A stretch of 64,000 nt of DNA from Microbacterium sp. LWH3-1.2 (GTDB taxonomy: Bacteria > Actinomycetota > Actinomycetes > Actinomycetales > Microbacteriaceae). Both the position numbers and the translations under genes were made by a program. The notes under the pieces are model-generated. The model did not search any database and was not told where the DNA came from. It was given only the letters and a program-made list of their open reading frames with translations. Below are positions 34,353 to 43,789 of this stretch, piece after piece (position 1 is the stretch's first letter; every line of letters starts with the position of its first letter). The stretch covers positions 3,658,001 through 3,722,000 of the forward strand of contig NZ_JBEGIK010000001.1 in assembly GCF_040675855.1 (NCBI RefSeq), given 5' to 3'.

Positions 34353-35440
34353 GACGCGTCTGCGGCCGTCTCCGACAGGCCGCTGCTCGACGACTCGGAC
34401 TTGCGCGAGCCCGCTTCCAGCACGTCGCCCGCGGGCAGCTCCTGGTGTCCGCCGAACTGCAGACGCATCGCAGAGAGCACCTGGTTGGCGAAATGGTCCT
34501 CGTCGCGAGACGCGAAACGCTCGAAGAGCGACGCCGCGAGCACCGGTGCGGGAACACCCGTGTCCACGGCGGCCTTGACCGTCCAGCGACCTTCGCCGGA
34601 ATCCGACACGCGCCCGGCGAGACCGTCGAGCGTCGGGTTGCCCTGGAGCGCCGCCGCGGTCAGATCGAGCAGCCACGACGAGATCACCGAGCCGCGGCGC
34701 CACAGCTCCGCCACCTTCGGGGTGTCGATCGTGAACTGGTAGAACTCCGGTTCCTCGAGCGGGGCGACCTCGGCCGAGTGCTCGGCCTCCTGAACCCCGG
34801 CGTCCGCGTGCTCGAGAATGTTGAGGCCCTCGGCGAGCGCCGCCATCACGCCGTACTCGATGCCGTTGTGCACCATCTTCACGAAGTGGCCCGCACCGGA
34901 CGGTCCGCAGTGCAGATAGCCGAGCTCCTCGGGGGCGAAGTCCCCCACGCGGCCCGGCGTGCGCTCGACCTCGCCGCTGCCCGGCGCGATGGTGCGCAGG
35001 ATCGGCTCGAGGCGTGCGAACGCGTCGTCAGGTCCGCCCACCATGAGGCAGTATCCGCGCTCGAGGCCGAACACGCCGCCGCTCGTTCCGACGTCGACGT
35101 AGAGGATGCCGGTCTCCCGCAATGCGGCCGCGCGTCGCACGTCGTCGCGGTAGTTCGAGTTCCCGCCGTCGATGATGATGTCGCCCTCATCGAGCAGCCC
35201 GGCGAGTTCGTCGACGACTTTGCCTGTCAGTCCGGCTGGGATCATGAGCCAGACCGCACGCGGCGCCTCGAGCTTGCTGACGAGATCGGCGAGGCTGTCG
35301 GATCCGACGGCGCCCTCATCCGCGATGGCGGACACGGCGTCGGTGCTGACGTCGTACGCGACGCACTCGTGCCCGTCCCGCATCAGGCGCCGGACGATGT
35401 TGCCACCCATCCGGCCGAGGCCCACCATTCCCAGTTGCAT
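34349..35440 (-). CDS. gnd: 6-phosphogluconate dehydrogenase (decarboxylating, NAD-type short form)
   Basis: This enzyme of 363 residues oxidises 6-phosphogluconate to ribulose-5-phosphate and CO2. It has the Rossmann motif GMVGLGRMGGNIVRRL, IIDGGNSNYRDD, the substrate loop VDVGTSGGVFGLERG, and the catalytic region SGAGHFVKMVHNGIEYG. The length and missing C-terminal tail fit the short, often NAD-dependent class rather than the 470-residue NADP form. The ATG at 35440 follows GAGGAGCGGCG. It is coupled to the GyrI-like gene. Confidence 0.93.
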   Translation of the reverse strand: MQLGMVGLGRMGGNIVRRLMRDGHECVAYDVSTDAVSAIADEGAVGSDSLADLVSKLEAPRAVWLMIPAGLTGKVVDELAGLLDEGDIIIDGGNSNYRDDVRRAAALRETGILYVDVGTSGGVFGLERGYCLMVGGPDDAFARLEPILRTIAPGSGEVERTPGRVGDFAPEELGYLHCGPSGAGHFVKMVHNGIEYGVMAALAEGLNILEHADAGVQEAEHSAEVAPLEEPEFYQFTIDTPKVAELWRRGSVISSWLLDLTAAALQGNPTLDGLAGRVSDSGEGRWTVKAAVDTGVPAPVLAASLFERFASRDEDHFANQVLSAMRLQFGGHQELPAGDVLEAGSRKSESSSSGLSETAADAS

Positions 35441-35497
35441 CGCCGCTCCTCTGCTCGCCTGTGGAGGGCGCCTGGGCGGGCGCCCGTGATCGAAAGT

Positions 35498-36193
35498 CTA
35501 GGGAGCCGTCGGGTCCGCATTGATGATCGTGCTGAACGCGAGGACGATGATGAGCGCGTTGAGGAAGAAGCTCGTCGTGGTGTGCCACACCACGGTCCAC
35601 CTCATCCGTGTCGTCACGACCTGAACGTCCGACACCGAGAACGCGGTCGCGTTGGTGAACGAGAAGTACACGAAGTCGGCCAGTCGCGGGTCATCCGTGC
35701 CGGGAAAGATCAACGGCGGGATGATCGCGAGCCGATGGCGGCGATCGTAGATGCGGGCGAACCCCCAGTGGTAGAGCGCCCACGACAGCAGCATCGCCAC
35801 CACTCCGACGGGTTCCACCCATCCCGCCCAGGCCGGGTCGTTGCGGAGCACGAGGATCTCCGTGGCGGCGATGATCCCGACGATGCTCGCAAGGAAGGTC
35901 GCGGTCACGCTGATCACGGCGACGACCGGATGAACGTCGTACTTCTCGATCCACCGCGGGGCCGCGATCCGGGATCGCTTCACGCTCGTTCCGACGGCGA
36001 TCACGGATGCCAGCCAGTAGAGCCCGCCGAGCGCGCACCACGCGGCGAGCGCGTAGAGCGTTCCTTCCTCGCTGTCGACCAGGACGATGAGGAGGCCGAG
36101 CCAGATCAACGCAAGCTGCACCAGCAGATCAGCGACCCGCACGATCACCGCCCAGACCACACGCACCCCCGAGGACAGGTTCCTGCGTGCCAC
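35498..36193 (-). CDS. DUF1345 membrane protein
   Basis: This integral membrane protein of about 231 residues has five to six helices. It ends with the DUF1345 signature DPRLADFVYFSFTNATAFSVSDVQVVTTRMRWTVVWHTTTSFFLNALIIVLAF. The function is unknown. The start is uncertain: GTG codons at 36193 and 36166 are both possible and neither has a strong ribosome site. It is separated from gnd by 57 nt on the same strand. Confidence 0.82.
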   Translation of the reverse strand: MARRNLSSGVRVVWAVIVRVADLLVQLALIWLGLLIVLVDSEEGTLYALAAWCALGGLYWLASVIAVGTSVKRSRIAAPRWIEKYDVHPVVAVISVTATFLASIVGIIAATEILVLRNDPAWAGWVEPVGVVAMLLSWALYHWGFARIYDRRHRLAIIPPLIFPGTDDPRLADFVYFSFTNATAFSVSDVQVVTTRMRWTVVWHTTTSFFLNALIIVLAFSTIINADPTAP

Positions 36194-36312
36194 CGTAGCG
36201 GGTCGGGTGCCAGGCGTCGGCGCAGGTCGACACCGCCCTCGGAGACCTGGACCTGCCCTGAAGCGCGAGGGCGCGGCATCCGCCATGCGAAGTCTCAGCT
36301 GTGGACGCGAGC

Positions 36313-38013
36313 TCAGCCGCGCGGCCCGCGCCGGCCCGAGAACCCCGCGAGAAGGGCGTAGAGCAGCGGCACGAGCGAGCCGATCATGAGCACGCTGCCG
36401 ACCGTGAGGTCTTCGGCCCGCAGCACCGACCCGCTGATGAGCAGTGCGGCGAACAGCACCGCCGCCACGACGCGCCGGATGAGGCGCTCGAGGCGGCGCA
36501 GCCAGCGGTCGAGCTTCGGCACGTCCGCGACGAGGCGACCGTCCTCGATGCGGGTCACCATGTCGTCGAGGCGCCGAGGCAGCCGGGCCATCACACCCGC
36601 GACCGACGCGGCCTCCTGCGCGACGGCCTTCGCGGCGTTGCCCCTTTCGTCGCGCAGCAGGCGGGCGGCGTACGGCTCGACGGCGTCCCACACGTTGAAA
36701 GCGGGGTCGAGCGAGCTGCACATGCCGCTGGTGAGCGAGACCGCGCGGATGATCAGCAGGAAGTTCTCGGGCAACTGGAACGGCAGCGACCGCATCACGT
36801 CGCCGAACTCCTTGGCGAACTGTCGGAACTCGCGAGGGTCGACCTGCTGCAGCTCCGCGAACCCCATGCCGCCGAAGCGCGCGAACAGCGCCGTCATCGC
36901 GCGTTCGAGCTCGACGGTGTCGGCCGACGGCAGCAGCACGCCGACGGCACGGATGCTGTCGATCATCTGTCCGCTGTTGCGCGAGGCGACCGCGATCATG
37001 AGCCTCTGCAGATCGTGACGCAGCTTGTCTGGGACCTCGCCCATCATCCCGAAGTCGATGAAGGTGAGGGTCCACGGGCGGCTGGTGTCGCCGGGGGCGC
37101 GGGTGACCGGCGTCACGAAGATGTTCCCCGGGTGCGGATCGGCGTGGAAGAACCCTCGGAGGAACAGCTGGTCGAACATCACGTTCGCGAACTCGACGGC
37201 GACCTGGGCGGCATCGATGCCCGCGGCGCGCAGACCGTCGAGGTCGTTGATCTTTATCGCGCTCACGTCGGCGAGTGTCAGCACCCGACGGGTCGTGCGC
37301 TCCCAGGCGATCTCCGGCACAGTGACGCGAGGGTCGCCCGCGCAGTCCGCGGCGAACCGCTCCGCATTCTGCGCCTCGTGCAGGTAGTCGATCTCCTGGC
37401 GACTGGTGTGGGCGAACTCCTCCACCAGCGCCGGCAGGTCGACGTGGTCGCGTACGACCCGCACGCTGCTGAGCCAGCCGGCCACGCGGCGCAGCGCTGC
37501 CAGGTCGACGTCGACGATCTCCTCGATGCCCGGTCGCTGCACCTTGACGACGACGTCGGAGAACCCGGTCTCGGCGGCGTCGGCGGGTGTCAGCCGCGCA
37601 CGATGCGCCTGTCCGAGGGACGCCGCGGCAACGGGCGTCTCGTCGACCCACTCGAACGCGCGGCCGAGGGGTACGCCCAGCTCGGACTCGGCGAGGTCGC
37701 GGATGGCCGGGAAGGCGACCGGCGGGACCTCGTCCTGCAGACCCTCCAGTTCCTTGGTGATCTCCGGCGGCAGCACGTCGAGCCGCGACGACAGGAACTG
37801 GCCGACCTTGATCATGAGCCCGCCGTACTGGACGGCGAGCACATGGAACTTGCGCGCGATGTTCTGCAGACGCCGGGTTCGGCCGCGGGCGGCGAGCGCG
37901 CCGAAGCCGAACCGGGGCAGGACGAGCTCGAACCACCATGCCTGGACGATGTAACGGCCGGCGAAGCGCAGGATCCGGCGATAGCGGGCGCGCGCGTTCC
38001 CGACGTCGGCCAT
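36313..38013 (-). CDS. UbiB/AarF-family (ADCK) atypical kinase
   Basis: This ABC1/ADCK protein of 566 residues has the KxGQ motif MIKVGQFLSSRLDVLPPEI (about 67-85), the Ala-rich nucleotide loop VAAASLGQAH, the invariant Lys in VVVKVQRPG, FFHADPHPGN (catalytic loop) and FIDFGMMG. Two hydrophobic helices close the C-terminus. The family supports isoprenoid quinone or lipid metabolism, probably as ATPases; an actinobacterium would use menaquinone. ATG 38013 has GAGGAGC upstream. The PadR regulator gene lies 125 nt upstream on the same strand. Confidence 0.93.
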   Translation of the reverse strand: MADVGNARARYRRILRFAGRYIVQAWWFELVLPRFGFGALAARGRTRRLQNIARKFHVLAVQYGGLMIKVGQFLSSRLDVLPPEITKELEGLQDEVPPVAFPAIRDLAESELGVPLGRAFEWVDETPVAAASLGQAHRARLTPADAAETGFSDVVVKVQRPGIEEIVDVDLAALRRVAGWLSSVRVVRDHVDLPALVEEFAHTSRQEIDYLHEAQNAERFAADCAGDPRVTVPEIAWERTTRRVLTLADVSAIKINDLDGLRAAGIDAAQVAVEFANVMFDQLFLRGFFHADPHPGNIFVTPVTRAPGDTSRPWTLTFIDFGMMGEVPDKLRHDLQRLMIAVASRNSGQMIDSIRAVGVLLPSADTVELERAMTALFARFGGMGFAELQQVDPREFRQFAKEFGDVMRSLPFQLPENFLLIIRAVSLTSGMCSSLDPAFNVWDAVEPYAARLLRDERGNAAKAVAQEAASVAGVMARLPRRLDDMVTRIEDGRLVADVPKLDRWLRRLERLIRRVVAAVLFAALLISGSVLRAEDLTVGSVLMIGSLVPLLYALLAGFSGRRGPRG

Positions 38014-38138
38014 CGAAGCTCCTCGGCGGTGGTGGTCAGTGGATTGCGGGGTGCCCGCGGTCCCGGTCGCCCGGGATCGTGCGCGCCCACCCTGACGCCG
38101 TGGGTCCGGACCGACGCCCTCTGCCGGTGGGCAGGCCG

Positions 38139-38699
38139 TCAGTCCTGAGCCAGGATCGAGTAGAGCTTACGCCGCGCGTCGTCGAGCACTTCGACGGCTT
38201 TCGCCACCTGCTCGGGCGTTCCGCTGCGACCGACGGTCGCGGCCGCCTGGGCGAGCTTCGCGCCGGCCTTCGGCAGCGCCGTGGCACGGCCGGAATCGCG
38301 CGACCCGGCAGATTCCCACGGTGCCGACTGACCTTCGGCGGCCGCCGCCGCTTCCCGGCCCGCCTCGGTGAGCGAGTACGTCTTCTTGCCGTTCGACTCC
38401 TCGGCGGCGACGAGCCCCTCGTCAGCGAGCAGCTGCAGCGTCGGGTACACCGAGCCGGGGCTCGGCTTCCAGGCGCCGTCGCTGCGCTCCTCGATCTCCT
38501 GGATGATCTGGTAGCCGTGCATGGGCTTCTCGGCCAGGATCGCGAGGACCGCGGCCCGCACATCCCCCTTGGCGACGCGCGGCGAGAAGCTGCGCTCGAA
38601 GGTGTCCTTCAACTGCTCCATCGCGTCCCAGAAGCTGCTCGGAAGTCCCGAGCCCTGCCCTCCCGGACGCGAACCGAATCCCTGGAATGAACCGCTCAT
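38139..38699 (-). CDS. PadR-family transcriptional regulator
   Basis: This regulator of 186 residues has a glycine-rich N-terminus (1-45), then the PadR winged helix KGDVRAAVLAILAEKPMHGYQIIQEIEERSDGAWKPSPGSVYPTLQLLADEGLV, and a C-terminal helical dimerisation part. The ATG at 38699 follows GGGAGGTCGCC. A 14-bp palindrome in the promoter is the likely auto-operator. It may also control the UbiB gene downstream. Confidence 0.92.
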   Translation of the reverse strand: MSGSFQGFGSRPGGQGSGLPSSFWDAMEQLKDTFERSFSPRVAKGDVRAAVLAILAEKPMHGYQIIQEIEERSDGAWKPSPGSVYPTLQLLADEGLVAAEESNGKKTYSLTEAGREAAAAAEGQSAPWESAGSRDSGRATALPKAGAKLAQAAATVGRSGTPEQVAKAVEVLDDARRKLYSILAQD

Positions 38700-38743
38700 G
38701 GCGACCTCCCGAACGAGTGTGTGCCGATACCCTGACGATACCT

Positions 38744-38757
38744 ACCGATATATCGGT
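38744..38757. promoter_or_regulatory. palindromic operator upstream of padR
   Basis: ACCGATATATCGGT is a perfect 14-bp palindrome about 45-58 nt upstream of the padR ATG. Next to it are two GGTATCG direct repeats on the minus strand that may include the -10. AT-rich palindromes of this type are usual for PadR proteins. Confidence 0.65.
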
Positions 38758-38824
38758 GAACAAGGGCTGGGGCCTGAGCGTTCGCTGAGCAGTCCGCGGG
38801 ACGGCGGCCGAAGCATCCGTCCCC

Positions 38825-38992
38825 TCACCAGCCGAGCGAGCCCGGCACGCCCTTGAACGGACCGACGATGTCGGGAGTGATCCACCCGCCGTAGAAGCGT
38901 CCGGGCTGGGGCAGGACGTCGACGCCATCCAGCGTGCAGCGGGTTCGCCGTGCCGTCGCACGCAGGCGTGCACGGGAACGGCGAGGTTCGGA
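38825..38992 (-). pseudogene. C-terminal gene remnant, family not recognised
   Basis: This minus-strand frame of 55 codons has no start codon. It begins directly after the TGA of the FAD disulfide reductase and ends LPQPGRFYGGWITPDIV and GPFKGVPGSLGW before TGA at 38827-38825. The last 35 codons have high GC3 and read like a conserved protein tail, while the first 17 are Arg-rich and probably noise. I do not recognise the family. Confidence 0.45.
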
Positions 38993-40411
38993 TCAGCGGC
39001 CGTACTCCTCGAGCCACCGCAGCCACACCTCGCTGATCGTCGGATACGACGGCACCGCGTGCCACAGCCGCTCGATCGGAACCTCGCCGACGATCGCGAT
39101 CGTGGCGGCGTGGAGCATCTCGCCCACGTCCTGCCCGACGAACGTCGCGCCGACGAGCACACGGCGCTCCTCGTCCACGATCGCCCGCGCCTGACCCTGA
39201 TAGTCGTCGGCGACCTCGCTCGCGCCAGCGATCCAGTACAGGTCGTAGTCGATGACACGGACGCGAAGTCCCGCCTCGCGGGCCGACTTCTCGCTGTGCC
39301 CGACCGCCGCGATCTCGGGATCGGTGAAGATCACCTGCGGCACCGCCGAGTGATCGGCTGTCGCGACGTGCCTGCCCCACGGGGCGTCGTCGACCTCGGC
39401 CGCCGTCGCCCGCGCCGCGATCACATCGCCCGCGGCACGGCCCTGGTACTTGCCCTGGTGCGTGAGCAGCGCGCGGTGGTTGACGTCGCCGACGGCGTAC
39501 AGCCACTCCACCCCGCGCACGCGCAGCGTGTCGTCGACGTCGAGCCACGAACCCGGCTCGAGTCCGACCGTTTCCAGGCCGAGGTCCTCGGTCCGCGGCA
39601 CCCGTCCCGTCGCCACCAGCACCTGGGCGGCCCGCACGTGAGACCCGTCCGACAGCGACAGCACCACCTCGCCGTCGTCGTCGCGCGAGACCCGCTCGAC
39701 CTCTACGCCGGTGCGGACAGTGGCCCCGGCACCTGTCAAGGCCTTCTCGACGGTCTCGCCCGCGAAGGGCTCGACGCCCCGCAGCAGGCCGGAACGGGCG
39801 ATGAGGGTGACGGTGGAGCCGAACGTCGTGTACAGCGTCGCCATCTCGCTGCCGACGGTGCCACCGCCGAGCACGGCGAGGGAGGCGGGCACGTCACGCA
39901 CGCCCGTGGCCTCGCGACTGGTCCACGGCTCGACCTCGCGCAGGCCGGGGATGTCGGGAAGGAGCGCTGCCGAGCCGGTCGACACCACGACCGCGTGGCG
40001 GGCCACGAGCACCTTCTCGGTGCCGTCGGCATCGGTCACGGTGACCTGGCGCTCGCCCGTCAGGCGTCCGTGGCCGCGAACCAGATCGATGCCCGCGCCC
40101 TGCAGCCACTCGACCTGCGACGTGTCATCCCAGTTGTGCACGAGCTCGTCGCGGCGCACCAGGGTCCTGGCCACGTCGACGGCCCCGGTCACCGTCTCTG
40201 CGGCGCCCTTCACCCGGCGAGCGGCCTCCACGGCCGCGCCCGCGCGCAGCATCGCCTTCGAGGGGATGCATGCCCAGTACGAGCATTCGCCTCCGACGAG
40301 CTCGCTCTCGACCACGACGACCGACAGGCCCCCCTGGGTGGCCCTGTCTGCGACGTTCTCCCCCACTGGGCCGCCGCCGATGACGATGAGGTCGTACTCC
40401 CGCGCAGTCAT
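38993..40411 (-). CDS. FAD-dependent disulfide reductase (dihydrolipoamide/mercuric reductase family)
   Basis: This class I pyridine-nucleotide disulfide oxidoreductase has 472 residues. It has the FAD motif IGGGPVGENV (11-20), the redox pair Cys43-x4-Cys48 in GGECSYWACIPSK, the NAD(P) motif VLGGGTVGSEMATL, ATGRVP, the second FAD motif LYAVGDV, and the C-terminal active-site helix HAVPSYPTISEVW. Substrate-specific features of Lpd, glutathione or mycothione reductase are not clear; SYWA replaces the usual LNVG between the cysteines. The ATG at 40411 is best placed. Confidence 0.92.
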   Translation of the reverse strand: MTAREYDLIVIGGGPVGENVADRATQGGLSVVVVESELVGGECSYWACIPSKAMLRAGAAVEAARRVKGAAETVTGAVDVARTLVRRDELVHNWDDTSQVEWLQGAGIDLVRGHGRLTGERQVTVTDADGTEKVLVARHAVVVSTGSAALLPDIPGLREVEPWTSREATGVRDVPASLAVLGGGTVGSEMATLYTTFGSTVTLIARSGLLRGVEPFAGETVEKALTGAGATVRTGVEVERVSRDDDGEVVLSLSDGSHVRAAQVLVATGRVPRTEDLGLETVGLEPGSWLDVDDTLRVRGVEWLYAVGDVNHRALLTHQGKYQGRAAGDVIAARATAAEVDDAPWGRHVATADHSAVPQVIFTDPEIAAVGHSEKSAREAGLRVRVIDYDLYWIAGASEVADDYQGQARAIVDEERRVLVGATFVGQDVGEMLHAATIAIVGEVPIERLWHAVPSYPTISEVWLRWLEEYGR

Positions 40412-40563
40412 GCGCCCTAACGTAGCGGGCGGCGATGACACGACGAAGCGGTTGCCCGCCGCGCGCGCAGACGGAAGGATGGCGCAGGTTACGGCACCTG
40501 TCCAGCTCCGGCCGCCATGTCGGCGGCCTGTGGTTATCTGGGAACCCCGGCCGAAAGGGCAGC

Positions 40564-41388
40564 ATGGCGATCGAATTCCGTGGGGTCTCGAAGCGTTATC
40601 CCGACGGCACGGCCGCTGTCGAGGACTTCAGCGCCGTCATGCCCGCGCACAAGACGACGGTGCTCGTCGGCTCGTCGGGAAGCGGCAAGACGACACTGCT
40701 GCGCATGATCAACCGGCTCGTCGACCCGACCAGCGGGATCATCACCATCGACGACGAGCCGATCTCGCAACGCGACCCGGTGACGCTGCGCCGGGGTATC
40801 GGGTATGTGCTGCAGAACGCCGGACTGCTCCCACACTTCTCCGTCGTCGACAACATCGCGACCGTCCCCGTGCTGAGCGGCGTCCCCAAGGCCAAGGCGC
40901 GCGACCGCGCACTCGAACTCATGGAGGTCGTAGGCCTCGAACGCGGACTCGCGAAGCGCTACCCGAGTCAGCTCTCCGGCGGCCAGCAGCAGCGCGTCGG
41001 CGTCGCCCGCGCCCTCGCCGTGGACCCCAACATCCTGCTGATGGACGAGCCGTTCGGCGCGGTCGACCCCATCGTGCGCCGCGAACTGCAGACCGAGACG
41101 CTGCGGCTGCAGAAGGAACTCGACAAGACGATCGTCTTCGTCACCCATGACATCGACGAGGCGTTCCTCCTGGGCGACCAGGTGGTGATCCTCGAGAAGG
41201 GCGCCCGCATCGCCCAGATCGGCAGCCCGAGCGAGATCATCGAGAATCCCGCGAACGACTTCGTGGCCGACTTCATCGGGGTCGAGCGGGGCACGCGCGC
41301 GCTGCGCGCCAGGCACACCGATCGCGGCACGGTCCTCGTGGACGCCGCCGGTCGCACCCAGGGCGTGCTCGTGGAGGACGAACGGTGA
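40564..41388 (+). CDS. opuCA: osmoprotectant (glycine betaine/carnitine/choline) ABC transporter ATPase
   Basis: This ATPase of 274 residues drives an OpuC-type importer. It has Walker A VGSSGSGKTTLL (35-46), Q-loop LQNAGLLPHFSV, signature LSGGQQQRV and Walker B ILLMDEPFGAVDP, plus the QNAGL/FGAVDPIVR features of the quaternary-amine subfamily. The C-terminal tail is short, without tandem CBS domains, so ionic-strength gating by CBS is not expected. The ATG at 40564 follows GAAAGGGCAGC. It is the first gene of a four-gene operon and overlaps the next by GTGA. Confidence 0.92.
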   Translation: MAIEFRGVSKRYPDGTAAVEDFSAVMPAHKTTVLVGSSGSGKTTLLRMINRLVDPTSGIITIDDEPISQRDPVTLRRGIGYVLQNAGLLPHFSVVDNIATVPVLSGVPKAKARDRALELMEVVGLERGLAKRYPSQLSGGQQQRVGVARALAVDPNILLMDEPFGAVDPIVRRELQTETLRLQKELDKTIVFVTHDIDEAFLLGDQVVILEKGARIAQIGSPSEIIENPANDFVADFIGVERGTRALRARHTDRGTVLVDAAGRTQGVLVEDER

Positions 41389-42059
41389 ACTGGGTCTGGG
41401 ACAACCTCGATCTGATCTGGGCGCTGACGCTGGATCATCTGCGGCAGAGCGCGATCGCCATCGTCGCAGGCTTCGTGCTGTCGGTGCCGTTGGGTTGGCT
41501 CGCGTTCCGGTACACACCGCTGCGCGGAACCGTGCTCACCGTCATCGGGCTGCTGTACACGATCCCCTCGTTCGCGATGTTCCCGCTCATCACCACGGCG
41601 CTCGGCGTGCCGCTGCTCTCCGAGGCGAACCTCGTCATCGCGTTGACGATCTACGCGGTCGCCATCATGACCAGGTCGGTGACCGACGGCCTCGCGTCGG
41701 TCGATGTGACGACCCGCTCCGCCGCGGTCGCGGTCGGATTCGGCCCGTGGCGGCGATTCTGGACCGTGGACTTCCCGCTCTCGGGCCCGGTGGTCCTGGC
41801 CGGGCTGCGGGTGACGGCGATGTCGACGATCTCGCTCGCCACCGTGGGCGCCCTGATCGGCGTGCAGAACCTGGGCTACCTCTTCACGAACGGCTCGCAG
41901 CGCCGGATCATCGCCGAGGTGTTCGCCGGCGTGGTCGCCGTCGTGGTCATCGCGGTCATCGTCGACGCCCTTCTCATCCTCGCGGGGCGCGTCCTCATGC
42001 CTTGGACGCGGCGCACAGCGACGCCCCGGCCGGCGCGGCTTCGGGCGGTGACGGCATGA
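41385..42059 (+). CDS. opuCB: osmoprotectant ABC transporter permease 1
   Basis: This inner-membrane permease of 224 residues has five to six helices and the EAA-type loop DGLASVDVTTRSAAVAVGFGPWRRFWTVDFPLSGPVVLAGLR that docks on the ATPase. The GTG at 41385 overlaps the ATPase stop, and the stop overlaps the second permease's ATG. It forms the channel as a heterodimer with the next protein. Confidence 0.9.
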   Translation: MNWVWDNLDLIWALTLDHLRQSAIAIVAGFVLSVPLGWLAFRYTPLRGTVLTVIGLLYTIPSFAMFPLITTALGVPLLSEANLVIALTIYAVAIMTRSVTDGLASVDVTTRSAAVAVGFGPWRRFWTVDFPLSGPVVLAGLRVTAMSTISLATVGALIGVQNLGYLFTNGSQRRIIAEVFAGVVAVVVIAVIVDALLILAGRVLMPWTRRTATPRPARLRAVTA

Positions 42060-42781
42060 ACCTCCTCGCCGAGGCCTTCGCCTGGATCTTCTCGCCTGCA
42101 CGACTGACGGGCTATCTCCCGTTGCCGGCGGCGATCCTGCAGCACCTCGCCTTCACCTTCGGCTCTGTCGCGATCGCGTCGGTGATCGCGATCCCTGCGG
42201 GGTGGCTGATCGGCCACACCGGCCGCGGTCGTGAGGTCGCGGTGTTCCTGTCGGGCGCGGCGCGCGCGCTTCCGGCGCTGGGTCTCGTCGTGCTGCTCGT
42301 GATGCTGTTCGGTGTCAACCTCAAGACCGAGGCCGCGGTGACGGTGTTCGTGGTGCTGGCGATCCCGTCGATCCTCGCCGGTGCGTACGCCGGGGTCGAG
42401 TCGATCGATCGGGCGGTCATCGACGCCGGACGAGCGATGGGAATGACCGAGTGGCAGATTCTGTTCCGAATCGAGATGCCTCTCGGCCTGTCGCTTCTCA
42501 TCGGCGGACTCCGCTCCGCCACGCTGCAGGTGGTCGCCACCGTGACCATCGCCGCCTACGTCGGGCTGGGCGGCCTCGGCTTCTACATGATCCAGGGGCT
42601 CAATCTCCGCGATTTCGCCGAGATCCTCGGCGCCTCGATCATCGTGGTCGCGCTGGCCCTCGTGCTCGACGGTCTCTTCGCCCTGCTCGGCCGCTTCGCC
42701 GTGCCTCGCACGGATGGGCGCCCCTCCCGTTCCCGTACTGCCGTGCCTGCAATCGCCCGCGCTCCGCAGTTCTCCCGCTGA
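42056..42781 (+). CDS. opuCD: osmoprotectant ABC transporter permease 2
   Basis: This second permease of 241 residues has about six helices, ALGLVVLLVMLFG, and the docking loop GVESIDRAVIDAGRAMGMTEWQILFRIEMPLGLSLLIGGLRSA. A polar tail of about 30 residues follows the last helix. ATG 42056 overlaps the first permease (ATGA). It is the partner of the preceding permease. Confidence 0.9.
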   Translation: MNLLAEAFAWIFSPARLTGYLPLPAAILQHLAFTFGSVAIASVIAIPAGWLIGHTGRGREVAVFLSGAARALPALGLVVLLVMLFGVNLKTEAAVTVFVVLAIPSILAGAYAGVESIDRAVIDAGRAMGMTEWQILFRIEMPLGLSLLIGGLRSATLQVVATVTIAAYVGLGGLGFYMIQGLNLRDFAEILGASIIVVALALVLDGLFALLGRFAVPRTDGRPSRSRTAVPAIARAPQFSR

Positions 42782-42811
42782 TCCCTCACCCATCCCACCG
42801 GAGGTCCGAGA

Positions 42812-43717
42812 ATGTCCACAGCACGAACCCGCATCGCCGTCGCCCTCGCGGGCACTGCAGTCGCAGCCTTCGCCCTCGCCGGGTGCGCCTCGAGCGACCC
42901 GCTCAGCGGCGACAGCGGCGACACCGCCGCCCCGTCGACCATCGTCATCGGCTCGCAGTCGTATTACTCAAACGAGATCATCGCCGAAATCTACGCGCAG
43001 GCGCTCGAGGGCGCCGGCTTCGACGTCGAGCGCAAGTTCAACATCGGCCAGCGCGACGCCTACATCCCGTCGCTCGAGGACGGCACCGTCGATCTCTTCC
43101 CGGAGTACACGGGGAACCTGCTGCAGTTCTTCGATCCGAGCGCCACCGCCACCACCCCGGACGATGTCTACGCCGCACTGCAGGAGGCGGTGCCCGAGGG
43201 CTTGACCGTCCTCGATCAATCCGCGGCGACCGACCAGGACTCGTACAACGTCACGGCCGACTTCGCCGCGGAGCACGATCTCACCTCGATCGCCGACCTC
43301 GCGAGCATCGACGGACTCATCCTGGGCGGCGCGCCCGAACTCGAAGAGCGCCCCTACGGCCCCAAGGGCCTCAAAGACGTCTACGGCGTGACGGTCACCT
43401 TCAACGCGACCGCCGATACCACCGTCGATGAGCTCGTCGCCGGAAACATCCAACTGGCGGACGTCTACAGTGCCGACCCACTCATCAAGACCAAGAACCT
43501 GGTCACGCTCGAAGACCCCGAGGGCCTCTTCCTGGCGTCGAACGTCGTCCCCCTCGTGAACGCCGACATCGCCGACGAGATCGCCGACGTGATCAACGCG
43601 GTGAGCGCCGCGCTGACTCCGGAGGGCCTCATCGCCCTCAACGTCGAATCGACGGTCGACCAGCGCTCCTCGGAGGACATCGCGAAGGAGTGGCTCGCGG
43701 ACAACGGCCTGAGCTGA
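42812..43717 (+). CDS. opuCC: osmoprotectant ABC transporter substrate-binding lipoprotein
   Basis: This exported binding protein of 301 residues has a basic start, a hydrophobic core and lipobox LAGC (Cys25), so it is a lipoprotein anchored outside the membrane. IVIGSQSYYSNEIIAEIYAQALEGAG, YIPSLEDGTVDLFPEYTGNLLQFF and a later ADVYSADPLI match OpuCC/OsmF-type quaternary-amine binders. It has a good GGAGG ribosome site. It is the last gene of the operon and would deliver betaine, carnitine or choline. Confidence 0.93.
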   Translation: MSTARTRIAVALAGTAVAAFALAGCASSDPLSGDSGDTAAPSTIVIGSQSYYSNEIIAEIYAQALEGAGFDVERKFNIGQRDAYIPSLEDGTVDLFPEYTGNLLQFFDPSATATTPDDVYAALQEAVPEGLTVLDQSAATDQDSYNVTADFAAEHDLTSIADLASIDGLILGGAPELEERPYGPKGLKDVYGVTVTFNATADTTVDELVAGNIQLADVYSADPLIKTKNLVTLEDPEGLFLASNVVPLVNADIADEIADVINAVSAALTPEGLIALNVESTVDQRSSEDIAKEWLADNGLS

Positions 43718-43789
43718 ACCCTCGAAGCCCCTCCACAGCGCCTCCCTCGCCGCCCGTCACAGGTCACGGAGGAGGCGCTGTGTCGAGCG

